A DNA stretch of 12,556 bases, taken from NCBI GenBank assembly GCA_041655755.1, contig JBBAEY010000067.1:1-12556 (forward strand). Direction: 5' to 3'. Below the pieces are notes generated by a model. It saw nothing but the letters and a program-made list of their open reading frames with translations. It had not been told where the DNA came from and did no database searches. Origin of the DNA: JAAYFT01 sp041655755. GTDB taxonomy: Bacteria > Bacillota > Clostridia > Tissierellales > Tissierellaceae. Positions 1 through 4,663 of the stretch are shown here, in pieces. How positions within the stretch are numbered: the stretch's first letter is position 1; each line of letters starts with the position of its first letter. The translations under genes were made by a program, and so were the position numbers.

Positions 1-281
1 CATAGGCAAAGCATTTTTGAAGAAAGTTAAGAAGCTTATTATTTTTTAATAAAAGTGTAAAAAGTTAATTATCGGAAACTGTAAAAAACTAATTGACATC
101 TACAGCTGGCAATTACTTTTTTATTTATCTATATGAAAATTGTATTTTTGGTTGCCAAAAGTTGTATTTAGATATTACCATAAACACAAGAGGTCAATCT
201 AATTCTCAAATCAGATAGAATTATAAGATCCTGCTTTTTGGATAAATAAAAAGACCAAGAATTTAATCCTGGTATATATAA
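1..281. other. AT-rich stretch without a supported gene
   Basis: I see no convincing gene here. At the extreme left, a plus-strand frame open from the window edge ends in TAA at 47-49 and reads IGKAFLKKVKKLIIF. It could be the last residues of a gene lying to the left, but 15 codons are too few to identify anything. The remainder is AT-rich and stop-dense in all frames that I read. The right edge holds the terminator-like hairpin listed separately at 241-273. Confidence 0.4.
241..273 (-). terminator. Rho-independent terminator after the Abi relic
   Basis: On the minus strand, ACCAGGA and TCTTGGT form a 7-bp stem (one G-U pair) around a 6-nt TTAAAT loop. A T-rich tail, CTTTTTATTT, follows directly. 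It starts 9 nt downstream of the stop codon of the Abi relic, so the relic keeps a normal 3' end. The stem is short and AT-rich, so strength is uncertain. Confidence 0.4.
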
Positions 282-560
282 TCAATAAGTAGTCCCAGCT
301 TCCACAAATACTTCATCCCGTTTAGTTAATAAACTATGCCAATCTTCAGGAAACCCCAGGCACTTTATATCAATAAAATCATAATACTCAATAAACAGTT
401 TGTTTATATTATATATAACATAATTTTCCCATTCATCTACATCTTGAATTAGAACCATCATTATATATATAATATCAACTACATAGGTAATTATTTGTTT
501 TTATTTTATGGTTATTTCGACTTGTTCTTCGGGCGTAGTAGCAGGTTTCACTTTAGCCAT
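282..560 (-). pseudogene. Internally deleted Abi_2 (AbiD/AbiF-type) abortive-infection gene
   Basis: Two pieces lie in the same minus-strand frame, separated by one TAA (501-503). The first (560-504) reads MAKVKPATTPEEQVEITIK behind a strong ribosome site (GGGGTGAT). It resembles Abi_2 N-termini, which run KPATT-EEQ-x-LK at the start. The second (500-282, about 72 residues) has no credible start of its own and ends like Abi_2 proteins, with a helical stretch and a GFPEDW motif near the C-terminus. Intact Abi_2 proteins are roughly 300 residues, so about 200 central residues are missing, including the HEPN-type RNase motif expected in the family. I infer one internal deletion with the junction near 495-505. 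The product cannot be an active nuclease. Promoter, leader and terminator are still present. The family call comes from motif recall, not a search. Confidence 0.6.
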
Positions 561-631
561 TAATATCACCCCATAAAAGTTCAACCCCGCAATGGTACGT
601 ATTATTAAGAGGCGCTGCGAGGTCTATCTCA
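561..631 (-). ncRNA. Structured leader RNA upstream of the Abi relic
   Basis: Between the candidate promoter (638-667) and the relic start codon, the minus strand carries GACCTCGCA pairing with TGCGGGGTT. This is a 9-bp GC-rich stem with two G-U pairs, closing a loop of about 24 nt, in otherwise AT-rich DNA. The second arm is followed by TTGAACTTTTATGGGGTGAT, which contains the ribosome site. AbiF-type genes are known to be preceded by a conserved non-coding RNA (the abiF RNA motif). Position and structure suggest a member or relative, but I did not match it to the published consensus. Confidence 0.4.
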
Positions 632-637
632 TAGTTT

Positions 638-667
638 ATTATGAGCACGAAATGTGAAAAAAGTCGA
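638..667 (-). promoter_or_regulatory. Sigma-A promoter for the Abi leader and relic
   Basis: On the minus strand, TCGACT (667-662) and CATAAT (643-638) are separated by 18 bp. The -10 box matches five of six consensus bases and the -35 box four of six. Transcription would begin near 631, just before the leader stem. Confidence 0.45.
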
Positions 668-798
668 CACTTATTACATTCTTTTAATATCTTCGATTGT
701 TCTAGGATAATAATATTTATTAAGTAAACAGGCTTATTGGCACCCTAATACTTGTATCTTATAAAACAAGTCTTTTGAAAAATAAAAAAGGCCCTGGA
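668..798. other. Intergenic DNA with no supported gene
   Basis: This stretch lies between the Abi promoter and the small C-terminal fragment to its right. It is AT-rich with stops in every frame I read. I found no RNA gene, clear hairpin or repeat. Confidence 0.5.
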
Positions 799-924
799 TT
801 ATTCAAGAACATCGCAAGGAGGCTGTATATATTCATCTTCATATCCTAATAAAGTAGCTCCATCACTTAGGTATCCAAACAAAGCCAAACCTAGACAAGT
901 CTTAACTAAAGTCATTGTAGACAT
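799..924 (-). pseudogene. C-terminal fragment of an unidentified protein
   Basis: A 41-codon minus-strand frame begins at ATG (924) and ends at TAA (799-801). It contains the segment KTCLGLALFGYLSDGATLLG and ends EYIQPPCDVLE. The frame stays open about nine codons upstream of the ATG to a TAA, and no ribosome site precedes the ATG. That is what the tail of a longer protein would look like. Amino-acid composition is protein-like, unlike the surrounding stop-rich DNA. I do not recognise the family with confidence. Given the neighbours it could come from a prophage or mobile element. Confidence 0.3.
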
Positions 925-1007
925 GGTGTCAAATGTAGATGCCAATTTTTTTATAGGTTAAAGACCTCACTTTTTCATTTGAGCAATATGGTCTTTATGG
1001 TGCTTGT

Positions 1008-1205
1008 CTATGGTCCTAGACACATACTGCACCCTAATAATGGCCATTTTTGACTATCTTTTATTTCCTGTATATATTTTTTATTGCCTAATGTAATTCC
1101 GTATATCTTATCTAATCTTTCCTTGAGACTGTTATAACCTTCTATTTTGATTTCAATTCTCACTACCCTTTCTAATATTTCTTGTATTCTGTCTTCATTG
1201 CCCAT
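1008..1205 (-). pseudogene. XhlA-like phage hemolysin/holin-accessory protein, truncated
   Basis: The 65-residue product is a predicted coiled coil with the XhlA-family pattern: VVRIEIKIEGYNSLKERLDK, then a stretch like NKKYIQEIKDSQKW. In XhlA proteins the QKW-type motif is followed by a single hydrophobic membrane helix that works with the holin in host lysis. Here the frame runs into PLLGCSMCLGP and stops at 1008, so the membrane helix is absent. An overlapping frame stays open a little longer and ends in a hydrophilic KDHIAQMKK, not in a helix. GGAGAT about 9 nt upstream supports the ATG at 1205. This is most likely a decayed prophage lysis gene. The family call is from recall of the pattern; truncation is seen directly as the missing hydrophobic segment. 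Confidence 0.5.
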
Positions 1206-1250
1206 ATCCCATCTCCAAAATTGATATTTAAAAACCTACCTAAGTTCCTT

Positions 1251-1745
1251 TCAAATAAATTCTTTAATAATACCCCATTCTTGTATTTTTAATTCTATCT
1301 TAATCGCATATGTTGGGCTCGTAGATGCCATCCTTTTGTATTCTATATCTCCTAGGACATCAATCCCTATCATCTTTTTAAAATCCTCAAATGCCTTTTT
1401 CCCATTAAATAATATTAATTCTATATTAGGATGTTCCCTAAGAAAAGATTTAAAATCATTAGGAACCTCATCTTTTATATTCTTATCTAAACTGCCTTCC
1501 CTTTCGCATTCTTTTAGAACATCCCATAATCTTATTTCTTTATCTTTTAAAAATTCAATCTTTTTCTGATAAGAGTCTTCAACTCTTTCATCAAATATAG
1601 CAAAAAGAATCTCCCACATTTTGTTCCTTGAATTTGCATAATATTCTTGTCTTTGCAAAGATTCCCTACCAGGCATTGAACCTAATATCAACACCTTTGT
1701 TCTATGGTCCACAATCGGGCTTAAAGATTTAACCTTGTTTTTCAC
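1251..1745 (-). CDS. DNA-deoxyinosine (hypoxanthine-DNA) glycosylase, UDG superfamily family 6
   Basis: The enzyme is expected to cut deaminated bases, chiefly hypoxanthine, from DNA to start base-excision repair. The 164-residue length is normal for this compact single-domain fold. The N-terminal UDG motif is VLILGSMPGRESLQ at residues 18-31, with G22-S23-M24-P25. It is followed by YYANSRNKMW (35-44), whose asparagines include the expected catalytic position. The C-terminal motif is STSPTYA (141-147), equivalent to the family's STSPAN-type loop. Both key motifs are intact, so it is probably active. The start is GTG at 1745, chosen because GGAGGAGGAA lies directly upstream. A weak promoter-like GATAAT sits further upstream. 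It lies among phage relics with no repair partner next to it, so it may have arrived as accessory cargo. Substrate specificity within the superfamily is inferred from motif style only. Confidence 0.8.
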   Translation of the reverse strand: MKNKVKSLSPIVDHRTKVLILGSMPGRESLQRQEYYANSRNKMWEILFAIFDERVEDSYQKKIEFLKDKEIRLWDVLKECEREGSLDKNIKDEVPNDFKSFLREHPNIELILFNGKKAFEDFKKMIGIDVLGDIEYKRMASTSPTYAIKIELKIQEWGIIKEFI

Positions 1746-1909
1746 TATATTCCTCCTCCCATATATATTATCATATTAGAAGGTGCAGGACATAAAAATA
1801 TAATTTCATCAACCCTACCAAAAATAAGTCTGGAAAACTTTAATGCCCAGTAAGCAACCTCGAAATTATTGGGTTATTTGCTTTTGTAGAAATAAAACTA
1901 AATTGCGTT

Positions 1910-1940
1910 AAAAAGAAATCTAGAATAAGTAGGTTCTTTT
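1910..1940 (-). terminator. Probable terminator of the 211-residue gene
   Basis: Just after the stop codon at 1945, the minus strand reads AAAAGAAcCTA, a 7-nt loop, then TAGatTTCTTTTT. The arms pair over about ten bases with a small internal mismatch and end in a T run. The stem is AT-rich, so efficiency is uncertain, but the position suits a terminator. Confidence 0.4.
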
Positions 1941-1944
1941 AATT

Positions 1945-2580
1945 TTATGGAAACCCAATACCTTCTTCTATCTTCGAGCTATAAAAGATTTCACTTGAAC
2001 TTTCCGTAGGTTTACTCGACCATCTCGAACTTATGTTTTCATCCCTGCAGAATTTCGCCACTTTTTCTCCAAAAACACGTCTTGTTTTCCTTAGATTGTC
2101 TTCACTAACATTCCTATAATTATTTCTTACCCATGTATCAAAGTATGGTTTATTTCCATTATCTTTATCATATTTTGTGTCAGTCGTTTTTGTGGCCTTC
2201 AAGATACTATCTAACTCATCTTTGCTAATATTATTCACTTTTTCAACTTGATTTTTTGCTAAGGTGTTCATACTTTTATTTATAGAGCTAAAAAAGTAAT
2301 ACGTTGTTTTCTTGTTTTTATCATCTTTACGATAATCTAAACTACCCATAATTTTTAAAAACATATCAGTAGGGATATAAGTATCTATAATACAATCTTC
2401 CCTAACTGGAATAAACCATGCTGCATTTTTTTCTCTTATAGCAATTAATAAAACTGTATTTTCTTTTATATATATAATCCTAATGTCTAGGTCGTTGTGC
2501 TTTACATTAAATAATATAGAGTTGAATCCAATACTATTACAAATTAAATTTAAGTTACTTATACCCTCTGTTACATTCAA
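1945..2580 (-). CDS. Unrecognised 211-residue soluble protein
   Basis: I do not recognise this family securely. The product has no signal peptide or membrane helix. Its N-terminal half is alternately hydrophobic (IRIIYIKENTVLLIAIREK, then AAWFIPV), as in a beta-rich domain. The C-terminal half is hydrophilic and Lys/Asn/Ser-rich (TWVRNNYRNVSEDNLRKTRR), suggesting a basic nucleic-acid-contacting segment, though this is inference. The start is TTG at 2580, chosen because GGGGG lies seven bases upstream, a good promoter precedes it, and no ATG lies near the 5' end. It forms its own unit between that promoter and a terminator-like hairpin. Lying between phage relics, it may be a prophage cargo or defence gene, but no catalytic motif is visible to support that. 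Confidence 0.65.
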   Translation of the reverse strand: MNVTEGISNLNLICNSIGFNSILFNVKHNDLDIRIIYIKENTVLLIAIREKNAAWFIPVREDCIIDTYIPTDMFLKIMGSLDYRKDDKNKKTTYYFFSSINKSMNTLAKNQVEKVNNISKDELDSILKATKTTDTKYDKDNGNKPYFDTWVRNNYRNVSEDNLRKTRRVFGEKVAKFCRDENISSRWSSKPTESSSEIFYSSKIEEGIGFP

Positions 2581-2609
2581 GATATTACCCCCTATATTCT
2601 TTTACATAG

Positions 2610-2638
2610 TTTATACTATATAACCAATGTATTTGCAA
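2610..2638 (-). promoter_or_regulatory. Sigma-A promoter for the 211-residue gene
   Basis: On the minus strand, TTGCAA (2638-2633) and TATAAA (2615-2610) are separated by exactly 17 bp. Transcription would start about 20 nt before the TTG start codon, leaving room for the GGGGG ribosome site. This supports the TTG start and independent expression. Confidence 0.6.
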
Positions 2639-2699
2639 TTGCAAAGGAAGCAATACTAAGGCTATTGTAAATCTATTCTTTTATGTCATATAACACCTT

Positions 2700-3052
2700 T
2701 TAATTACCTGTCATAAATACGCTATTTATTCTAAAAATTCCAGTAAAAAATCTCCCATTATATATAACCAAATCGCCAATTGTACTTAACATTAATGTAA
2801 AAATACTACCATCATTAGCTTTCATAGATATTATTGGAATAGCAAACCTTGATCTGTATACCATTGGCGAATTTTTATAATTGTATTTAAGTCAGTTATC
2901 CCATCTTTTACTTAACCAGATAATACAATAAACCCCATGTGATACTTATAACATCTTAATGTACTTATACTAGTATTACTTGTCCAATCATTTAATAAAG
3001 TGCAGTGATGTACAAACGGAACTTTGTTGAATTTAACGCCTATTATTTCACA
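2700..3052 (-). pseudogene. Phage tail/baseplate-type structural protein, C-terminal relic
   Basis: Read on the minus strand, one frame gives a segment containing TLLNDWTSNTSISTLRCYK and then GFIVLSG, ending in TAA (2912-2914). The same frame continues directly with VKDGITDLNTII. A frameshift near 2870-2890 moves the homologous reading to the frame containing YRSRFAIPIIS, then NDGSIFTLMLSTIGDLVIYN, ending at TAA (2700-2702). Together they resemble the C-terminal domain of phage tail-fibre or baseplate proteins: LLNGW, a strand pair, a V-K-G-T segment, a YRP/IPI motif, then G-D-I-I-N. One nonsense codon and one frameshift make it non-functional. No plausible start or N-terminal part is visible. 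It is evidence of a former prophage. The last part (2864-2700) could by itself be read as a 54-residue ORF, but has no ribosome site. Confidence 0.5.
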
Positions 3053-3117
3053 CTACCTCCTCTCACCCCAACTTTCAACATTGAAATGTTCATATCTCAA
3101 TGATATAGGCATTTTTT
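3041..3117. repeat. 77-bp repeat, copy A
   Basis: This segment matches 3690-3766 over 77 bp with six differences (92%), all transitions. It contains an imperfect inverted repeat (arms about 3082-3096 and 3102-3115, five-base loop TCAAT) ending in a T run on the plus strand. In this copy the stem is weakened by one C-A mismatch and two G-U pairs. It sits between the terminator of the second hicB and the phage relic. On the minus strand it also encodes a 19-codon frame (3112-3053), without a ribosome site. Confidence 0.85.
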
Positions 3118-3143
3118 ATTTTTCAATCTAATGGGCTCCCCGT

Positions 3144-3191
3144 AAAAAAAGATACAGAATATTACTTATGGTCTTGGTAATATTTTGTATC
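3144..3191 (-). terminator. Strong terminator downstream of the second hicB
   Basis: On the minus strand, GATACAAAATATTAC pairs with GTAATATTCTGTATC (15-bp stem, one mismatch) around an 11-nt loop. T7 follows immediately. It begins 29 nt after the stop codon of the second hicB. Confidence 0.75.
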
Positions 3192-3220
3192 CACTGTTAT
3201 GCCTAGTAGAATTAAGTAAA

Positions 3221-3628
3221 TTATTGATGTAATTTCAAATGATTTACCAATGCCTCTTGTAACAGCTGCGAATAGTTTACATGAGATTTTTCGGCTTCCT
3301 TGTTTAGCCAGGCTGGTATAGTCAATGTTTTCTTTACAGCCTTGTTATCGTATTCCTTTATAATTTGATTTAAATTAATTTTTACCAGTATTATTATTTG
3401 ATGTTCGTCTAATTCTATATTCCCTATATCAGTTGCTTCTATGATATCTTTTTCATCCTCATATAAATCAAATAAAGTTAATTTTAATGCATCTTCCGCC
3501 ATTGTGTAGGCCTCTTCTAATGTCTCGCCAAAGGTTATTATCTCTTCAAAATCTAGAAATGATACATTATAATCATTATCTGCAAATTTAGTTATTATAG
3601 CTGGAAAGATATATATATCTTTATACAT
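3221..3628 (-). CDS. hicB: HicB-family antitoxin, unpaired copy
   Basis: This is a 135-residue HicB-type protein. Residues 1-70 form the partial RNase-H-like HicB domain (YIFPAIITK, then YNVSFLDFEE and a GETLEEAYTMAEDAL helix). The C-terminus is a ribbon-helix-helix DNA-binding domain: VKKTLTIPAWLNKEAEK followed by VNYSQLLQEAL. HicB proteins block the HicA mRNA interferase and repress their own promoter through this domain. The start at 3628 is preferred over an in-frame ATG at 3679, because TAGGAGGG sits seven bases before it and the residues upstream do not resemble HicB. No hicA precedes it: the upstream space holds only promoter, palindrome and repeat copy B. Its last 35 residues are about 60% identical to the neighbouring HicB while the N-termini differ strongly. 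It may therefore be an orphan that recognises a different toxin, or only regulates transcription. Confidence 0.85.
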   Translation of the reverse strand: MYKDIYIFPAIITKFADNDYNVSFLDFEEIITFGETLEEAYTMAEDALKLTLFDLYEDEKDIIEATDIGNIELDEHQIIILVKINLNQIIKEYDNKAVKKTLTIPAWLNKEAEKSHVNYSQLLQEALVNHLKLHQ

Positions 3629-3650
3629 TATAATCCCTCCTACTATATCC

Positions 3651-3679
3651 AGAATACCATACGTGTTACACGTATTCAA
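3651..3679 (-). promoter_or_regulatory. Promoter of the second hicB with a palindromic operator in its spacer
   Basis: On the minus strand, TTGAAT (3679-3674) and TATTCT (3656-3651) are 17 bp apart, each matching four of six consensus bases. The perfect palindrome ATACGTGTTACACGTAT (3659-3675, 8-bp arms, one central base) fills the spacer. A repressor bound there would exclude RNA polymerase. The obvious candidate is the ribbon-helix-helix domain of HicB itself, as known for HicAB autoregulation. The palindrome is seen directly; its ligand is inferred. Confidence 0.6.
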
Positions 3680-3689
3680 GATATGTTTG

Positions 3690-3766
3690 TATTATTTCAC
3701 ACTACCCCCTCTCACCCCGACTTTCGACATTAAAATGCTCATATCTCAATGATATGGGCATTTTTT
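3690..3766. repeat. 77-bp repeat, copy B, with terminator hairpin
   Basis: This is the second copy of the repeat at 3041-3117. Its inverted repeat is nearly perfect: AAAATGCTCATATC and GATATGGGCATTTT pair over 14 bp with one G-T pair around TCAAT, followed by T residues on the plus strand. On the minus strand it lies 27 nt after the first hicB stop and could end hicA-hicB transcripts, with a weaker TTTTAATG tail. The minus-strand 19-codon frame is 3761-3702. Confidence 0.85.
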
Positions 3767-3793
3767 TGATATTATAGATCTATTTGACTATCT

Positions 3794-4204
3794 TTATAAA
3801 TCCAAATAATCTGCCAAGGCTTCCTGTAGTAACTGTGAAAAGTTTACCCCCCTTTTCATAGCCTCCTCATTTAAATAATATGGTATTGTTAAATTTTTCT
3901 TAACTGCTCTTTTTTCTAATCTCCTTATATACAATTCTACATCAATATCTACGATTGTATTAAATTCAACCTCAAGGCTTTCATCATTAAATGCGTAAAG
4001 ATTGGTATTAGTAAACGGTTCTGGTATTGTCTTGCCATCTTCTTTTAAGCCAACTAAGGTAATTCCTATTAAGTCTCGAGCCATTTCGATACAATCAACT
4101 GTATCTTTCCCTTGAGTGGTCTTTTCCAAATCTGGCACATATACTATATTATATTGCTCATTTTCATTTTTCTTATAAATTATCACTGGATAGGCTATTT
4201 TCAT
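3794..4204 (-). CDS. hicB: HicB antitoxin of the hicA-hicB pair
   Basis: The 136-residue product has the HicB N-terminal domain (AYPVIIYKKNENEQYNIVYV, with a PDLEKTTQGKDTVDCIEMAR helix) and a C-terminal ribbon-helix-helix domain (VKKNLTIPYYLNEEAMKR, then VNFSQLLQEAL). It should bind and neutralise the HicA encoded 58 bp upstream and repress the shared promoter. The ATG at 4204 has AAGGAA directly before it and GGGGG slightly further up, which supports the start. Gene order toxin-then-antitoxin is the usual HicAB arrangement. Compared with the second HicB downstream, only the DNA-binding domain is clearly conserved. Cross-talk at operators is therefore plausible, but shared toxin binding is not assured. 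Confidence 0.88.
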   Translation of the reverse strand: MKIAYPVIIYKKNENEQYNIVYVPDLEKTTQGKDTVDCIEMARDLIGITLVGLKEDGKTIPEPFTNTNLYAFNDESLEVEFNTIVDIDVELYIRRLEKRAVKKNLTIPYYLNEEAMKRGVNFSQLLQEALADYLDL

Positions 4205-4262
4205 TTCCTTAACCCCCTAAATATATTATCTATTATTATAAAGTCATCTAAACTAAGGGTTA

Positions 4263-4436
4263 TTATTTTAACCCTAATTCCTTAATTTTATTTCTTGCTA
4301 ACCTCTCGTTTATTTCTCGATGCCTAGGAACCTCCTCTACTACCCCATCCTTTTCATAAATCGTATGATTTCCTCCTTCACGTTTTAGTTTCCATCCGTT
4401 GCTTTCAAGAAGTCTTATATATTCTCTCCGCTTCAA
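4263..4436 (-). CDS. hicA: HicA toxin (mRNA interferase)
   Basis: This gene encodes 57 residues and starts with TTG. The product begins KRREYIRLLESNGWKLKR, then GGNHTIYEKDG with the catalytic-type histidine H24 after the Gly-Gly. It continues VPRHREI, the second conserved basic patch, and ends in a helix. This is the complete double-stranded-RNA-binding-like HicA fold, which cleaves mRNA when free of HicB. Length is normal for HicA (about 55-65 residues). The start is set by GAGGTGG a few bases upstream and by the lack of an earlier in-frame start. A consensus-like promoter lies 21 bp before it. All key residues are present, so I expect an active toxin controlled by the HicB that follows. Confidence 0.88.
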   Translation of the reverse strand: MKRREYIRLLESNGWKLKREGGNHTIYEKDGVVEEVPRHREINERLARNKIKELGLK

Positions 4437-4456
4437 AACACCACCTCTTTAATTGT

Positions 4457-4485
4457 ATTATACTCCTTTTATGCGTACTTATCAA
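4457..4485 (-). promoter_or_regulatory. Sigma-A promoter of hicA-hicB
   Basis: On the minus strand, TTGATA (4485-4480) and a perfect TATAAT (4462-4457) are separated by 17 bp. The start site would be near 4450, about 14 nt before the TTG start of hicA. Confidence 0.75.
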
Positions 4486-4536
4486 TATATTTTAAAGGTT
4501 GCTGTATTTTGCAAAAATCTCAATTATCTTTGTCTA

Positions 4537-4553
4537 AAACATGTAATATGTTT
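4537..4553. repeat. Palindrome between divergent hicA and glycosidase promoters
   Basis: AAACATGTAATATGTTT has 6-bp perfect arms around GTAAT. It lies 10 bp upstream of the glycosidase -35 box and about 52 bp upstream of the hicA -35 box. Aligned without gaps to the 17-bp palindrome at 3659-3675, it shares 11 of 17 bases (A-AC-TGT-A-A-GT-T). It could be a second HicB-type operator, but its distance from the hicA promoter is against simple repression. Confidence 0.4.
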
Positions 4554-4562
4554 GTAACCCAA

Positions 4563-4591
4563 TTGATATATTTACATTATATAATTAAAAT
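4563..4591 (+). promoter_or_regulatory. Sigma-A promoter of the secreted glycosidase gene
   Basis: TTGATA (4563-4568) and TAAAAT (4586-4591) are 17 bp apart, giving a start near 4598 and a leader of about 65 nt. A TATAAT-like stretch also occurs inside the spacer, but its distance to any -35 box is wrong. Confidence 0.55.
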
Positions 4592-4643
4592 GAGAATTTA
4601 TAGAAAGGGGGGACCCCTTAGACGTCAACTTACTCATTTTAAT
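4584..4643 (+). promoter_or_regulatory. Inverted repeat and nested GC hairpin in the glycosidase leader
   Basis: ATTAAAATGAG (4584-4594) is perfectly inverted as CTCATTTTAAT (4633-4643). The left arm includes the -10 box, so the pair can act as an operator or cruciform in DNA but only partly as RNA. Inside, AAGGGG (4605-4610) and CCCCTT (4614-4619) form a six-pair hairpin with a GGA loop. The ribosome site GAGGTG follows about 9 nt after the right arm. Confidence 0.5.
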
Positions 4644-4663
4644 AACAGCGAGGTGAAAATAGC

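Noticed and set aside
1..49. Open plus-strand tail reading IGKAFLKKVKKLIIF to a TAA
   Set aside because: Only 15 codons at the window edge; it cannot be told from chance or assigned to a family.
3221..3679. Longer version of the orphan HicB starting at 3679
   Set aside because: The extra 17 residues are encoded by the promoter and palindrome region; the ATG at 3628 has the ribosome site and the family's N-terminus.
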